Assembly (NCBI GenBank): GCA_001548435.1 | Contig: AP017308.1 | Location: forward strand, 2,303,030 to 2,367,029 | From: Leptolyngbya sp. NIES-3755 | GTDB taxonomy: Bacteria > Cyanobacteriota > Cyanobacteriia > Leptolyngbyales > Leptolyngbyaceae | Direction of reading: 5' to 3' | Length of the DNA: 64,000 bases | Part shown: positions 9,279-20,545 of the stretch, one piece after another | Layout of the letters: each line of letters opens with the position of its first letter | Position numbering within the stretch: position 1 is the first letter of the stretch | The notes under the pieces: model-generated | What the model saw: the letters and a program-made list of their open reading frames with translations, nothing else | The model's database searches: none | Told to the model about the DNA's origin: nothing | Translations under genes and position numbers: made by a program

Positions 9279-12200
9279 ATGACTGAGCAGCTGACGACCT
9301 ACAACACTCCCGCCTTCGTGTTACCGGATTTAGTCGAGATTCAGCGGGCAAGCTTCCGCTGGTTCCTCGAAGAAGGCTTGATCGAAGAACTCGATAGTTT
9401 TTCGCCTATTACTGACTATACCGGGAAGTTAGAACTTCACTTCATCGGGAAGAACTTCAAGCTGAAGCGCCCGAAGTACGATGTGGATGAAGCGAAACGC
9501 CGGGATAGCACTTACGCGGTTCAAATGTACGTCCCCACTCGCCTCATCAATAAAGAGACTGGGGAAATCAAAGAGCAGGAAGTCTTTATCGGAGACTTGC
9601 CGTTGATGACCGATCGCGGAACGTTCATCATTAACGGTGCAGAACGGGTGATCGTCAACCAGATCGTCCGTAGTCCTGGCGTGTACTACAAATCAGAAAC
9701 CGATAAGAACGGTCGTCGGACTTACAACGCGAGTTTGATTCCGAACCGTGGCGCGTGGCTGAAATTTGAAACCGATAAGAACGACTTGGTTTGGGTACGA
9801 ATCGATAAGACTCGGAAATTGTCGGCTCAAGTGTTATTGAAAGCATTGGGTCTGACCGATAACGAGATCTTTGATTCGTTGCGTCATCCAGAGTACTTCC
9901 AGAAAACGATCGAGAAAGAAGGTCAGTACGGCGAAGAAGAAGCGCTGATGGAGCTTTACCGGAAATTGCGTCCAGGTGAACCTCCGACCGTTTCCGGTGG
10001 TGCACAGCTTTTAGAATCCCGATTCTTTGATCCCAAACGCTACGACTTGGGCAAAGTGGGACGCTACAAGCTGAACAAGAAACTCCGCCTGAATGTACCC
10101 GAAACAACTCGCGTTTTAACACCGCAAGACATCCTGAGCGCGATCGACTATTTGATCAACCTTGAGTTCGATATCGGCATGATCGACGATATTGACCACT
10201 TGGGTAATCGTCGTGTTCGATCGGTCGGTGAACTGCTTCAAAACCAAGTTCGAGTCGGCTTAAACCGTTTAGAAAGAATCATTCGGGAACGGATGACGGT
10301 TTCTGATGCAGATTCATTGACTCCTGCTTCCTTGGTGAACCCGAAACCGCTGGTCGCTGCGATCAAAGAATTCTTTGGATCGTCGCAGTTGTCACAGTTT
10401 ATGGATCAAACGAATCCATTAGCTGAATTGACCCACAAACGTCGGATTAGTGCATTAGGTCCGGGCGGTCTAACTCGTGAACGCGCAGGTTTCGCGGTTC
10501 GTGACATTCACCCGTCACACTATGGGCGGATTTGTCCGATCGAGACTCCTGAAGGTCCAAACGCAGGTCTGATCGGATCGCTTGCAACCCACGCACGAGT
10601 CAATCCTTACGGCTTTATCGCAACTCCTTATTACAAGGTGGAAAACGGTCGCGTTCGGAAAGACATTCCCGCAGTCTATATGACGGCAGACGAAGAAGAC
10701 GATCTGCGGGTAGCAGCGGGTGACATCAACACCGATGAAGACAACAACATTATCGGGGAATCGATCGCGGTTCGTTACCGTCAAGACTTTACGACCGCAA
10801 CCCCTGAGGAAGTGGACTATGTAGCCGTTTCTCCAGTGCAAATCATCTCAGTTGCAACCTCGCTGATTCCGTTCCTCGAACACGATGACGCGAACCGAGC
10901 GCTGATGGGATCGAACATGCAACGTCAGGCGGTTCCTCTGTTGCGTCCAGAACGTCCTTTAGTGGGAACGGGCTTGGAAGCACAGGCAGCACGTGACTCT
11001 GGAATGGTGATCGTGAGCCGTTGCGATGGTGAAGTGAGCTATGTCGATGCAAATTCGATCAGAGTTCGCGACGCGCAAACGAATAAAGAGATCGAGTATC
11101 AAGTTCAGAAATATCAGCGATCGAACCAGGATACTTGTTTGAACCAGCGCCCGATCGTATTTGTCGGTGACAAGGTTTCCGCAGGTGAAATTCTCGCGGA
11201 TGGTTCTGCAACTGAGCGCGGCGAATTGGCACTTGGTCAAAACATTCTCGTGGCGTACATGCCGTGGGAAGGTTACAACTACGAGGACGCGATTCTAATC
11301 AGTGAACGCCTGGTGTATGACGACGTTTATACCTCGATTCACATTGAGAAATACGAGATTGAAGCGCGTCAGACGAAGCTTGGACCTGAAGAAATCACTC
11401 GCGAAATTCCGAACGTCGGTGAAGATTCGCTGCGCCAATTGGACGAAAACGGCATCATTCGCATCGGTGCTTACGTTGAAGCGGGCGATATTCTCGTCGG
11501 TAAAGTCACGCCGAAAGGTGAATCGGATCAGCCCCCTGAAGAAAAACTCTTGAGAGCGATCTTCGGTGAAAAGGCTCGTGATGTGCGCGATAACTCGCTG
11601 CGTGTTCCCAACGGTGAAAAAGGTCGGATCGTTGATGTCCGGGTATTTACTCGTGAGCAAGGTGATGAACTGCCACCGGGTGCAAACATGGTCGTTCGCG
11701 TCTACGTTGCACAAAAACGGAAGATTCAAGTCGGCGACAAGATGGCGGGACGGCATGGAAACAAAGGAATTATCTCGCGGATTTTACCGATCGAAGATAT
11801 GCCCTACTTGCCTGATGGCACTCCCGTTGATATCGTCCTCAATCCGCTGGGTGTACCGAGTCGGATGAACGTTGGTCAAGTCTACGAATGTCTCTTGGGC
11901 TGGGCGGCTGAATGTCTCGAAGCTCGATTCAAGATCGTGCCGTTCGATGAAATGCACGGGGAAGAGAAATCGCGTGAATCGGTTCATGGCAAGCTCCAAG
12001 AAGCTCAAGACTCCCGGATTAAAGCGACTGCCGATGGCTACTGGCTCTATAACCCAGACGACCCAGGCAAAATCCAAGTCTACGACGGACGAACCGGAGA
12101 AGCCTTCGATCGACCCATTACGATCGGTAAAGCGTACATGCTGAAACTGGTCCACTTGGTAGACGACAAGATCCATGCACGATCGACCGGACCTTACTCG

Positions 12201-12602
12201 CTGGTCACTCAGCAGCCGTTGGGTGGAAAAGCGCAGCAAGGTGGACAGCGATTCGGAGAAATGGAAGTGTGGGCACTCGAAGCATTCGGAGCCGCTTACA
12301 CACTTCAAGAATTGCTGACTGTGAAATCCGACGACATGCAGGGACGGAATGAAGCGCTGAATGCGATCGTCAAAGGTAAAGCGATTCCACGACCTGGAAC
12401 ACCCGAATCATTCAAGGTGTTAATGCGAGAATTGCAGTCGCTCTGTCTGGATGTCGCCGTTCACAAAGTCGAAACCAAAGATGACGGCAGCAGCCGCGAT
12501 ATGGAAGTCGATTTGATGGCAGATGTCAACAGCCGTCGTGCTCCGTCTCGTCCGACCTACGAATCGATTTCACGTGAATCGCTCGAAGACGACGAAGATT
12601 AA
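9279..12602 (+). CDS. rpoB: RNA polymerase beta subunit
   Basis: 1107 residues from the ATG at 9279, which sits just after AGAGGAGACGC and yields [17 protein letters not shown]; the longer in-frame reading from TTG 9210 begins inside the promoter and is rejected. The beta subunit forms half of the RNA polymerase active-site cleft. Visible conserved blocks include [15 protein letters not shown], the rifampicin-pocket region [18 protein letters not shown] and [47 protein letters not shown] and the C-terminal [15 protein letters not shown]. The Gln, Asp, His and Arg positions of the rifampicin pocket look wild type. Length is typical of cyanobacteria, which lack the large insertions of enterobacterial RpoB. 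Confidence 0.99.
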   Translation: MTEQLTTYNTPAFVLPDLVEIQRASFRWFLEEGLIEELDSFSPITDYTGKLELHFIGKNFKLKRPKYDVDEAKRRDSTYAVQMYVPTRLINKETGEIKEQEVFIGDLPLMTDRGTFIINGAERVIVNQIVRSPGVYYKSETDKNGRRTYNASLIPNRGAWLKFETDKNDLVWVRIDKTRKLSAQVLLKALGLTDNEIFDSLRHPEYFQKTIEKEGQYGEEEALMELYRKLRPGEPPTVSGGAQLLESRFFDPKRYDLGKVGRYKLNKKLRLNVPETTRVLTPQDILSAIDYLINLEFDIGMIDDIDHLGNRRVRSVGELLQNQVRVGLNRLERIIRERMTVSDADSLTPASLVNPKPLVAAIKEFFGSSQLSQFMDQTNPLAELTHKRRISALGPGGLTRERAGFAVRDIHPSHYGRICPIETPEGPNAGLIGSLATHARVNPYGFIATPYYKVENGRVRKDIPAVYMTADEEDDLRVAAGDINTDEDNNIIGESIAVRYRQDFTTATPEEVDYVAVSPVQIISVATSLIPFLEHDDANRALMGSNMQRQAVPLLRPERPLVGTGLEAQAARDSGMVIVSRCDGEVSYVDANSIRVRDAQTNKEIEYQVQKYQRSNQDTCLNQRPIVFVGDKVSAGEILADGSATERGELALGQNILVAYMPWEGYNYEDAILISERLVYDDVYTSIHIEKYEIEARQTKLGPEEITREIPNVGEDSLRQLDENGIIRIGAYVEAGDILVGKVTPKGESDQPPEEKLLRAIFGEKARDVRDNSLRVPNGEKGRIVDVRVFTREQGDELPPGANMVVRVYVAQKRKIQVGDKMAGRHGNKGIISRILPIEDMPYLPDGTPVDIVLNPLGVPSRMNVGQVYECLLGWAAECLEARFKIVPFDEMHGEEKSRESVHGKLQEAQDSRIKATADGYWLYNPDDPGKIQVYDGRTGEAFDRPITIGKAYMLKLVHLVDDKIHARSTGPYSLVTQQPLGGKAQQGGQRFGEMEVWALEAFGAAYTLQELLTVKSDDMQGRNEALNAIVKGKAIPRPGTPESFKVLMRELQSLCLDVAVHKVETKDDGSSRDMEVDLMADVNSRRAPSRPTYESISRESLEDDED

Positions 12603-12605
12603 CCA

Positions 12606-12691
12606 GGTGCGAGGTGTGAGGTGCGAGGTGTGAGGTCAAGAACTTCAGCCTCCCCGCACCCCGCACCCCGTACCCCGCACCTCAATTTTTT
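12606..12691 (+). repeat. Heptanucleotide-repeat hairpin with T-run between rpoB and rpoC1
   Basis: Four GTGYGAG-type heptamers (12606-12635) face four CCCCGYA-type heptamers (12649-12681), which together can fold into a stem of about 30 bp with a 13-base loop and scattered mismatches or G-U pairs. TTTTTT follows at 12686-12691, as in an intrinsic terminator. It occupies most of the 115-bp rpoB-rpoC1 gap; an AAGGA ribosome-binding site at 12705-12709 then precedes rpoC1. Confidence 0.85.
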
Positions 12692-12717
12692 GTCTCTAAC
12701 AACTCAAGGACAACACG

Positions 12718-14583
12718 ATGCCAAAGCTAGAACAGCGGTTTGACTATGTAAAAATCGGTCTGGCATCTCCGGAGCGCATTCGCCAATGGGGAGAGCGGAC
12801 TTTACCAAATGGGCAAGTCGTTGGAGAAGTCACCAAGCCAGAAACGATTAATTACCGCACTCTCAAGCCCGAAATGGATGGCTTGTTTTGTGAGCGGATT
12901 TTTGGACCTGCTAAGGATTGGGAATGCCATTGCGGAAAATATAAGCGCGTTCGTCACCGGGGAATCGTGTGTGAACGCTGCGGCGTGGAAGTAACCGAAT
13001 CGCGGGTGCGTCGTCACCGGATGGGATACATCAAACTCGCGGCTCCAGTGGCTCACGTTTGGTATCTCAAAGGGATTCCGAGCTACATGGCGATTTTGCT
13101 CGATATGCCTCTGCGTGATGTGGAGCAGATCGTTTACTTCAACGCTTATGTCGTTCTCAATGCTGGAAATGCTGAGAATCTGACTTACAAGCAATTGTTG
13201 ACAGAAGATCAGTGGATTGAAATCGAAGACGAACTGTACAGCGAAGATTCGCAGCTAGTTGGAGTCGAAGTTGGTATCGGTGCGGAAGCATTGAAGCAAC
13301 TTTTACAAGACATTAATTTGGACGAAGAAGCAGAGAGACTGCGCGAAGAAATTGCAGTTTCTAAAGGGCAAAAACGCGCCAAGTTGATCAAACGTCTGCG
13401 GGTATTGGATAACTTCATCGCTACCGGATCGCTACCCGATTGGATGGTGCTGGATGTAATCCCTGTGATTCCGCCAGATTTGCGTCCGATGGTTCAGTTG
13501 GATGGTGGACGATTTGCGACTTCGGACTTGAACGATCTTTATCGTCGTGTGATCAACCGGAATAACCGTTTGGCACGTTTGCAAGAAATTCTCGCACCAG
13601 AAATCATCGTGCGGAACGAAAAGCGGATGTTGCAAGAGGCGGTCGATGCACTGATTGATAACGGTCGTCGCGGTCGGACTGTGGTTGGCGCGAATAACCG
13701 TCCATTGAAATCTCTGTCTGACATTATCGAAGGGAAACAGGGTCGATTCCGTCAAAACTTGCTCGGTAAGCGGGTTGACTACTCTGGACGATCGGTCATC
13801 GTGGTGGGTCCAAAACTGAAAATTCATCAGTGCGGACTACCGAGAGAAATGGCGATCGAGCTTTTCCAACCGTTCGTGATTCATCGCTTGATTCGTCAAG
13901 GCTTAGTCAACAATATCAAAGCCGCGAAGAAACTGATTCAGCGCAATGATCCAACCGTTTGGGACGTGCTCGAAGAGGTGATCGAAGGACACCCCGTATT
14001 CCTCAACCGCGCTCCGACGCTGCACCGCTTGGGGATTCAAGCCTTTGAACCGATTTTGGTAGACGGTCGTGCGATTCAACTGCACCCGCTCGTTTGTCCG
14101 GCGTTTAACGCAGACTTTGACGGAGACCAAATGGCGGTTCACGTTCCTCTCTCGCTTGAAGCTCAGGCAGAAGCACGACTCCTCATGCTGGCATCGAACA
14201 ACATTCTTTCGCCTGCAACGGGTCGCCCGATCATTACACCGAGCCAAGATATGGTCTTGGGCTGCTACTACCTGACCGCAGACAATCCAGATGCCAGCCA
14301 GGTCGAAGGACGCTACTTCTCTAGTTTGGATGATGCAATCACGGCATACGAACAGCAGCAAGTCGATTTGCACTCTTATGTTTGGGTGCGATTTGATGGG
14401 GAAGTGGAAGGCGGCTTTGGCGAGTTGATCGAGCAGCAAGAAACAGATGGCATTGTCACCAAAATCTACGAAGCTTGTCGCAGACGAGAAGATACAGACG
14501 GCAGCGTGATTTCTCAATACATCAAAACGACACCAGGGCGGATTATCTACAACAAGACGGTGATTGATGCGTTAGCGGGCTAG
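12718..14583 (+). CDS. rpoC1: RNA polymerase gamma subunit (N-terminal half of beta')
   Basis: A 621-residue subunit found only in cyanobacteria and plastids, where rpoC is split in two. It carries the zinc-binding motif [20 protein letters not shown] near residues 66-90, the rudder and lid region, and the catalytic [12 protein letters not shown] motif near 460, whose three Asp hold the active-site magnesium. [16 protein letters not shown] and [17 protein letters not shown] are also intact. The ATG has a good AAGGA ribosome-binding site 8 bases upstream. Length matches other cyanobacterial gamma subunits. It lies between the two repeat hairpins described separately. Confidence 0.99.
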   Translation: MPKLEQRFDYVKIGLASPERIRQWGERTLPNGQVVGEVTKPETINYRTLKPEMDGLFCERIFGPAKDWECHCGKYKRVRHRGIVCERCGVEVTESRVRRHRMGYIKLAAPVAHVWYLKGIPSYMAILLDMPLRDVEQIVYFNAYVVLNAGNAENLTYKQLLTEDQWIEIEDELYSEDSQLVGVEVGIGAEALKQLLQDINLDEEAERLREEIAVSKGQKRAKLIKRLRVLDNFIATGSLPDWMVLDVIPVIPPDLRPMVQLDGGRFATSDLNDLYRRVINRNNRLARLQEILAPEIIVRNEKRMLQEAVDALIDNGRRGRTVVGANNRPLKSLSDIIEGKQGRFRQNLLGKRVDYSGRSVIVVGPKLKIHQCGLPREMAIELFQPFVIHRLIRQGLVNNIKAAKKLIQRNDPTVWDVLEEVIEGHPVFLNRAPTLHRLGIQAFEPILVDGRAIQLHPLVCPAFNADFDGDQMAVHVPLSLEAQAEARLLMLASNNILSPATGRPIITPSQDMVLGCYYLTADNPDASQVEGRYFSSLDDAITAYEQQQVDLHSYVWVRFDGEVEGGFGELIEQQETDGIVTKIYEACRRREDTDGSVISQYIKTTPGRIIYNKTVIDALAG

Positions 14584-14586
14584 TCA

Positions 14587-14675
14587 GGTGTGAGGTGTGA
14601 GGTGTGAGGTGTGAGGAGGAAAATAATTGAACCCCCCGCACCCCGCACCCCACACCCTGCACCCCAATACACATC
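14587..14675 (+). repeat. Heptanucleotide-repeat inverted element between rpoC1 and rpoC2
   Basis: Four GTGTGAG heptamers (14587-14616) and a facing CCCCGCA/CCCCACA-type array (14632-14675) form a second imperfect hairpin in the rpo operon. It is related to the one at 12606-12691 but has no T-run after it. It supplies the spurious N-terminal extension of rpoC2 if the GTG at 14611 is wrongly taken as start. Confidence 0.8.
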
Positions 14676-14697
14676 TCATGGCACAAATGGGGCACAA

Positions 14698-17600
14698 ATG
14701 GCAGAGCAGAACTCAGAAAAGCAAGTTTTTCGCAATCAGGTTATCAACAAAAAAGAACTCACAAACCTGATCTCATGGGCGTTCACCAATTATGGCACTG
14801 CCCGCACTGCACAAATGGCAGACTTGATCAAAGATCTAGGCTTCCGGTATGCAACACGAGCAGGAGTTTCGATCAGCGTTGATGATTTGCAAATCCCGCC
14901 GACCAAGAAAGCGCTTCTTGATGCCGCAACCGAAACGATTCGCGACACTGAAGAGAAGTACACACGCGGCGAAATCACTGAAGTTGAACGGTTCCAAAAG
15001 GTGATTGATACCTGGAACGGAGCCAGTGAAGAACTGAAAGATGAAGTGGTTCGACACTTTCGATCGAACAATCCTCTCAACTCGGTTTACATGATGGCGT
15101 TCTCTGGAGCACGGGGTAACATCTCCCAGGTTCGTCAGTTGGTCGGGATGCGCGGTCTGATGGCAAACCCACAAGGGGAAATCATCGACTTACCGATTAA
15201 GACCAACTTCCGAGAAGGTTTGACCGTCACTGAGTACATTATTTCCTCTTACGGTGCGCGGAAAGGTCTCGTAGATACAGCACTTAGAACGGCTGACTCT
15301 GGATACTTAACTCGTCGATTAGTCGATGTCTCGCAAGACGTGATCATTCGTGAACTCGATTGCGGTACAGAGCGAGGAATTCCCGTTCGTCCGATGATGG
15401 ATGGCGATCGCGTTTTAATCCCGCTGAAAAATCGTCTCCTCGGTCGCGTTGCGGCTCAAGACGTGCTTAATCCTGAAAACGGAGAAGTGATCGTCGCACG
15501 TAACGAAGCGATCTCCGATGACATTGCTCAAATCATTGGTAAGAAGAAAGTCGAACAAGTCGTTGTACGATCGCCGCTCACCTGTGAATCCGCTCGATCA
15601 GTGTGTCAGCACTGTTATGGATGGAGTTTGGCACACGCACACATGGTCGATATTGGAGAAGCGGTCGGAATTATCGCGGCTCAATCGATCGGGGAACCGG
15701 GCACACAGTTGACGATGCGGACATTCCACACGGGTGGGGTCTTCACCGGAGAAATGGCGCGTCAAGAGAAAGCGAACTTCGCTGGAACCGTAAAAGTTCC
15801 GAAGCGCTTGAGAACTCGCCCCTACCGGACTCGCCACGGGGAAGATGCGCTGATTGTCGAATCGGCTGGCTCAGAAATCAAAGTCACCGTTGAAGGAGCC
15901 AATTCACAGCAGCAAGATTTCACCGTTTCGCAGGGTGCGACCTTGATGGTGAGAGATGGACAGAAAGTCAAAGCTGGACAGATTTTGGCAGAAGTTCCTT
16001 TAACCGGACGCGGACGCAAGACAACTGAAAAAGCGTCGAAAGACGTGGCATCTGACCTCGCGGGTGAAGTTCGGTTCGCAGATGTCGTACCCGAAGAAAA
16101 GAAAGACCGTCAAGGCAATACGACTCGGACTGCACAGAGAGGCGGTTTGATGTGGGTGCTATCGGGTGAAGTGTACAACCTGCCACCGGGTGCTGAACCT
16201 GTTGTTAAGAATGGCGATCGAGTCGAAGCGGGTGGAACGATCGCAGAAACCAAACTGGTGACTGAAAACGGTGGGGTCGTTCGACTCTCAGAAACCGCTT
16301 CGGAAAACAGCAAAGGTGGACGTGAGCTTCAAATTATTACCGCATCGGTGATGTTGGATGAAGCGCGAGTTCGGGCGGAAACGCATCAAGGACGCGATCA
16401 GTACATGCTCGAAACCACGGGCAATCAGACCTTCTTACTGAAAGCGACACCCGGAACTCAGGTCACGAACGGACAAGTCGTGGCAGAACTGAGAGACGAT
16501 CGCTATCACACCCAGACCGGAGGCATTATCAAATACTCTGGCGTGGAAGTGGGTAAGAAAGGAAAAGCCAAACTCGGTTACGAAGTGATCAAGGGCGGAA
16601 CGCTACTTTGGATTCCTGAAGAAGCGCATGAAGTCAACAAAGACATTTCACTGCTGATGGTCGAAGACGGTCAGTACGTGGAAGCAGGCACAGAAGTTGT
16701 GAAAGATATCTTCTGTCAAAGCAACGGTGTGATCGAAGTGACTCAGAAGAATGACATTCTGCGCGAAGTTGTGATCAAACCGGGCGATCTGCACATGATC
16801 GATAGCCTGGACGATGTGATCACACGGGAAGCAGTCTTGGTCAATCCTGGACAACAAGTGATGCCGGGATTGGTTTCTGATGAACTGCGATATGCCGAAT
16901 ATGTTGAAACGCCTGAAGGTCCGGCAATTCTGCTGCGTCCAGTGACGGAATTCAACGTACCGGATGAGCCGTCTGTGCCGAGCCAAGATTCGACCAAAGA
17001 AGATTCTGGACGGGCAATTCGCCTCAGAGCCGTACAACGCCTGCCGTATAAAGATGGTGAGCGCGTCAAATCGGTTGAAGGATTGGAACTGCTCCGGACT
17101 CAGCTTGTTCTCGAAGTCGATCAAGATGCTCAACTCGCAGCCGACATCGAATTGATTCCTGATGAGACCGATCCAGAGGTCATGCGCTTACAGCTTGTGA
17201 TCCTCGAAGCGCTGGTGATTCGTCGTGATATCGCGGCAGATGTCACTCAGGGTAGTACCCAAACTGAAGTGATGGTCAAAGATGGCGACCAGATTTCGGC
17301 GGGTGCGGTCGTGGCTCGGACGAAGATTCAGTGTAAAGAAGCGGGCGAAGTTCAAGGGATTCGACAAGGAGCGGAATCGATTCGACGCATTCTCGTGGTG
17401 CGCGATGCCGATACAGTTACGATCGAAGCCAACAGTCCAACCGCGAAAGCAGGTGAACTCCTGATTGCTGGAACCGACGTGGGTTCAGGTGTGACGCTTG
17501 AAGAATCTGGTCAAGTGCTCAACGTTGCTGGAAATCAAGTGACACTGCGGGTGGCTCGTCCGTACCGCGTCTCTCCGGGTGCAGTCTTGCACGTCGATGA

Positions 17601-18663
17601 TGGAGACTTGGTACAACGGGGCGATAATCTCGTACTGCTGATTTTCGAGCGCACCAAGACTGGAGATATCATTCAAGGTCTACCGAGAATTGAGGAACTG
17701 CTCGAAGCGCGGAAACCCAAAGAAGGGTGTATCCTGGCTCGACGGGCGGGAACTGCTCAAGTGGTGTACGGCGAGGATGATTCGGTCGAAGTGAAGGTCG
17801 TCGATCGAGAAGGTTTGATTACCGAATACCCGATCGGTCCTGGACAAAACGTGATCATCTCCGATGGTCAAGAAGTGGCGGCTGGAGAACGACTCACCGA
17901 TGGTCCTGCCAATCCCCATGAACTGCTGGAAGTCATGTTCAAAGCAAAGCTAGAGGAAGGCGCGTTACACGATGCTTCACTGTTCAGCCTGCGGGAAGTA
18001 CAAACTTTCTTGGTGAACGAAGTGCAGTCGGTCTATCAATCTCAAGGCATTGATATTTCGGACAAGCATATCGAAGTCGTCGTGCGTCAGATGACCTCGA
18101 AAGCACGAGTCGAAGATGGTGGCGATACGACGATGCTACCGGGTGAGTTGGTGGAAATCTACCAAATCGAACAGGTGAATGATGCCATGTCGATTACGGG
18201 TGGTGCACCTGCTCAATACGAACCCGTGTTGCTCGGTATTACCAAAGCTTCATTGAACACGGATAGCTTCATCTCAGCAGCAAGTTTCCAAGAAACGACT
18301 CGCGTTCTGACCGAAGCCGCGATCGAAGGAAAATCCGACTGGCTGCGCGGTCTGAAAGAAAACGTGATCATTGGTCGTCTGATTCCGGCTGGAACGGGCT
18401 TCAATGCTTACGAAGAAGTCGGTAGCCCTGATGTTGATCCGGTCTACGATCCGACCATCTTTGATGAGGATACGGACTTCTCGGAAATGGTGCTTGACGA
18501 TCGTACGGCTCGTTCTTACGGCTTAGAGACTTTGGAGGAACGCCCAAGTTTCAGCTTTGAGAGCTTTGGAAGCACAGATGATACTGATTCTGATTCGATC
18601 TACTCGCCAATCTTGGATGATGACGATGACTTGATTGCAGATGATATGGATGAAGACCTGTAG
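14698..18663 (+). CDS. rpoC2: RNA polymerase beta' subunit (C-terminal half)
   Basis: 1321 residues from the ATG at 14698 ([20 protein letters not shown]). An in-frame GTG at 14611 would add residues encoded by the GC-rich heptamer repeat and is rejected. The bridge-helix/trigger-loop region is clear: [19 protein letters not shown] near 135 and [17 protein letters not shown] near 345. Zinc-ligand cysteines sit in LDCGT and the later [11 protein letters not shown]. Between the two trigger-loop halves lies the large cyanobacterial SI3 insertion, here around 600 residues of repeated beta-rich modules. The end of the trigger loop and anchor region resumes at [19 protein letters not shown]. The C-terminus is very acidic, rich in Asp and Glu. 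Confidence 0.98.
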   Translation: MAEQNSEKQVFRNQVINKKELTNLISWAFTNYGTARTAQMADLIKDLGFRYATRAGVSISVDDLQIPPTKKALLDAATETIRDTEEKYTRGEITEVERFQKVIDTWNGASEELKDEVVRHFRSNNPLNSVYMMAFSGARGNISQVRQLVGMRGLMANPQGEIIDLPIKTNFREGLTVTEYIISSYGARKGLVDTALRTADSGYLTRRLVDVSQDVIIRELDCGTERGIPVRPMMDGDRVLIPLKNRLLGRVAAQDVLNPENGEVIVARNEAISDDIAQIIGKKKVEQVVVRSPLTCESARSVCQHCYGWSLAHAHMVDIGEAVGIIAAQSIGEPGTQLTMRTFHTGGVFTGEMARQEKANFAGTVKVPKRLRTRPYRTRHGEDALIVESAGSEIKVTVEGANSQQQDFTVSQGATLMVRDGQKVKAGQILAEVPLTGRGRKTTEKASKDVASDLAGEVRFADVVPEEKKDRQGNTTRTAQRGGLMWVLSGEVYNLPPGAEPVVKNGDRVEAGGTIAETKLVTENGGVVRLSETASENSKGGRELQIITASVMLDEARVRAETHQGRDQYMLETTGNQTFLLKATPGTQVTNGQVVAELRDDRYHTQTGGIIKYSGVEVGKKGKAKLGYEVIKGGTLLWIPEEAHEVNKDISLLMVEDGQYVEAGTEVVKDIFCQSNGVIEVTQKNDILREVVIKPGDLHMIDSLDDVITREAVLVNPGQQVMPGLVSDELRYAEYVETPEGPAILLRPVTEFNVPDEPSVPSQDSTKEDSGRAIRLRAVQRLPYKDGERVKSVEGLELLRTQLVLEVDQDAQLAADIELIPDETDPEVMRLQLVILEALVIRRDIAADVTQGSTQTEVMVKDGDQISAGAVVARTKIQCKEAGEVQGIRQGAESIRRILVVRDADTVTIEANSPTAKAGELLIAGTDVGSGVTLEESGQVLNVAGNQVTLRVARPYRVSPGAVLHVDDGDLVQRGDNLVLLIFERTKTGDIIQGLPRIEELLEARKPKEGCILARRAGTAQVVYGEDDSVEVKVVDREGLITEYPIGPGQNVIISDGQEVAAGERLTDGPANPHELLEVMFKAKLEEGALHDASLFSLREVQTFLVNEVQSVYQSQGIDISDKHIEVVVRQMTSKARVEDGGDTTMLPGELVEIYQIEQVNDAMSITGGAPAQYEPVLLGITKASLNTDSFISAASFQETTRVLTEAAIEGKSDWLRGLKENVIIGRLIPAGTGFNAYEEVGSPDVDPVYDPTIFDEDTDFSEMVLDDRTARSYGLETLEERPSFSFESFGSTDDTDSDSIYSPILDDDDDLIADDMDEDL

Positions 18664-18685
18664 CCTATAGCACTCCTATTCATTA

Positions 18686-18720
18686 GAACCTCCTGGAATT
18701 TTCTGGGAGGTTTTTGTTTG
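18686..18720 (+). terminator. Intrinsic terminator of the rpo operon
   Basis: AACCTCC and GGGAGGTT arms around a short AT-rich loop are followed by TTTTTGTTTG, about 25 bases after the rpoC2 stop. This is a classic rho-independent terminator. Confidence 0.88.
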
Positions 18721-18780
18721 TGGATGAACGACTCTGAGGGCACTATAAGAACGACTTAACCGCCCCCATTGTTGAGCGCG

Positions 18781-19521
18781 ATGCTTCTCCGTGACATGAT
18801 ACAAGGTGCTGAATGTGATCCATTCTCAAAATTCAAACTGTCTGTTGTGATTCCTTGCTACAACGAGCTAGGCACGATCGAAACCGTGATTCGGACAATC
18901 AAAGCGGCTCCCATTCCTCACCTGGAAATTATTGTGGTCGATGATTGCTCTACTGATGGCACGACTGAATTGTTAAGATCGAGACTTGAATCTCAAGTGG
19001 ATCAAGTCTTGTACCATACGACGAATCGCGGTAAAGGAGCAGCATTGAGAACGGGATTTGCTGCCATTACTGGGGACATTGCGATCGTGCAAGATGCAGA
19101 TTTAGAGTACGATCCGCAGGAATTTCCCCTGATGATTAAACCGATCGTGGAGGGTCGAGCGGATGTCGTGTTTGGATCGCGGTTCGCTGGAAATCAGCCG
19201 CATCGCGTCGTTTATTACTGGCACATGGTGGGAAACAAGTTTCTGACGACGCTTTCCAACATGATGACGAATATCAATCTCACCGATATGGAAACGTGCT
19301 ATAAAGCCTTTCGTCGTGAGGTGATCCAGGGATTGCGGATCGAAGAGAATCGATTTGGATTTGAACCAGAAATCACAGCGAAAGTCGCAAAAATGGGCTG
19401 CCGAATTTACGAAGTGGGTATCGCTTATTATGGGCGAACGTACAAAGAGGGCAAGAAAATTGGCTGGAAAGATGGATTTCGGGCGATTTATTGCATTCTG
19501 AAATATAACTTGCTCAGTTGA
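18781..19521 (+). CDS. Glycosyltransferase family 2 (DPM1/polyprenyl-phosphate type)
   Basis: 246 residues from the ATG at 18781; a TTG 12 bases upstream is also in frame. The GT2 nucleotide-binding and DXD motifs are present: [15 protein letters not shown] near 20, [10 protein letters not shown] near 53, [12 protein letters not shown] near 85 and [12 protein letters not shown] near 110. The ending [16 protein letters not shown] is typical of single-domain cyanobacterial DPM1-like enzymes that transfer a sugar to polyprenyl phosphate in the cytoplasm. It has no GtrA domain, unlike the gene at 4927. The stop codon lies exactly at the edge of the transposon remnant that follows, so the last few residues may have been altered by that insertion. 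Confidence 0.9.
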   Translation: MLLRDMIQGAECDPFSKFKLSVVIPCYNELGTIETVIRTIKAAPIPHLEIIVVDDCSTDGTTELLRSRLESQVDQVLYHTTNRGKGAALRTGFAAITGDIAIVQDADLEYDPQEFPLMIKPIVEGRADVVFGSRFAGNQPHRVVYYWHMVGNKFLTTLSNMMTNINLTDMETCYKAFRREVIQGLRIEENRFGFEPEITAKVAKMGCRIYEVGIAYYGRTYKEGKKIGWKDGFRAIYCILKYNLLS

Positions 19522-19833
19522 CATATCTCCTCGAACTAAAAGGTGCGAGGATTCCCAAGCGCTTTGGCATCGCCGCTTAGTCTCTACAGGATCGCTCCCC
19601 TTGTTTCCTGCTTCATTGCAACTGCCTCCACTCGATTCGGAGTGTTCTGGTCTTATGCTCGCTCCACAGGCTTTAAGCTTTACCCCGCTTTCCCGGATGT
19701 CCCTCGGTATGGGTCGGGAGAAACTTGGTTTTCGTCTTTCCCAGAGATATCGTACTATGTTCAAATGTACTTGTAAAGCCGTCGTAGAACAACGGGGTTT
19801 TAGACCCATTCTCCTGATAAACACTTACGGATG
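19522..19833 (-). pseudogene. Decayed right end of an IS200/IS605-type element with TnpB C-terminal remnant
   Basis: The gap holds no intact gene. On the minus strand one frame reads KLKACGASIRPEHSESSGG and then CNEAGN, resembling the variable tail of TnpB (ACG motif followed by a KQE-like motif). It is followed by a small stem-loop (CCTCG...CGAGG, 19529-19554 region) and the end TATGTCAAC, as in right ends of cyanobacterial IS605 elements. The catalytic core and left end are absent or frameshifted. This is pattern recognition rather than an alignment, so the family assignment is tentative. It separates the GT2 gene from the methyltransferase. Confidence 0.45.
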
Positions 19834-19835
19834 TT

Positions 19836-20420
19836 GTGATTAGAGAAAAGTTGAAAAAAGAGCGTGAACCTTTATTAGAGCCAGTCCTGCGATGGCTGCG
19901 TTTGCGACGAGTCATTGCGGAAATTCCAGAACACTCGATCGTCTTAGATGTGGGGTGCGGACGCAAGGCGGCGTTTTTGAAAGCGATCGCACCTCGAATT
20001 CAGCAAGGCTACGGGGTCGATTTCAAAGTGGCAGAATTTCAAACCGACAAGCTGACAGCCATTCAGGTCCATTTGGGCGAAGAACTGCCGTTTGCTGATG
20101 CGAGTTTTGATGTCGTGACGATGTTAGCCGTGCTGGAACATATTGAGCACGAGCAGGCAATTTTGCAAGAAATTCATCGGGTGCTGAAACCGGGTGGAAA
20201 GCTAGTTTTAACTGTGCCTTCGATTTGGGCGCAACCCGTTCTGGAATTTCTCTCGTATCGATTGCGGATTGTAGACGAAGCGGAAATTCGGGATCACAAA
20301 CGATACTACGATCGTCAAACGCTGAAACGAGTTTTGATCCAGGTTGCTGGATTTGAGCGGCTTCGACATCAATATTTTCAGATGTGGATGAATAATTTTT
20401 GTACGGTGATCAAAGGTTGA
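19836..20420 (+). CDS. Class I SAM-dependent methyltransferase
   Basis: A 194-residue methyltransferase beginning at GTG 19836. The SAM-binding glycine motif is VLDVGCGRKAAFL near residue 37, motif II/III is VVTMLAVLEHIEHE near 89-102, and LKPGGKLVLTVPS near 115 is the standard post-motif of the Methyltransf_11 fold. The substrate is unknown. The adjacent GT2 suggests a sugar, lipid or polyprenyl target, and many cyanobacteria pair a GT2 with such a methyltransferase (inference). The gene is on the same strand as the GT2 but is separated by the transposon remnant, which may have broken a former operon. Confidence 0.85.
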   Translation: MIREKLKKEREPLLEPVLRWLRLRRVIAEIPEHSIVLDVGCGRKAAFLKAIAPRIQQGYGVDFKVAEFQTDKLTAIQVHLGEELPFADASFDVVTMLAVLEHIEHEQAILQEIHRVLKPGGKLVLTVPSIWAQPVLEFLSYRLRIVDEAEIRDHKRYYDRQTLKRVLIQVAGFERLRHQYFQMWMNNFCTVIKG

Positions 20421-20545
20421 AGCATCAAAAGTTTTAGGGTCGTCTCGATCGTTTTTCAATTTTGCTAGTGGTTCGCTCCAACAATCCGCTAATCTAGAAG
20501 ACCAAGGAAAAAATCACATCTCCTCACTTTTAGGAGTGGTGCTTC

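Noticed and set aside
14611-14697. N-terminal extension of rpoC2 from GTG 14611
   Set aside because: Encoded by the GC-rich repeat and Pro/His-rich; the ATG 14698 gives the conserved start.
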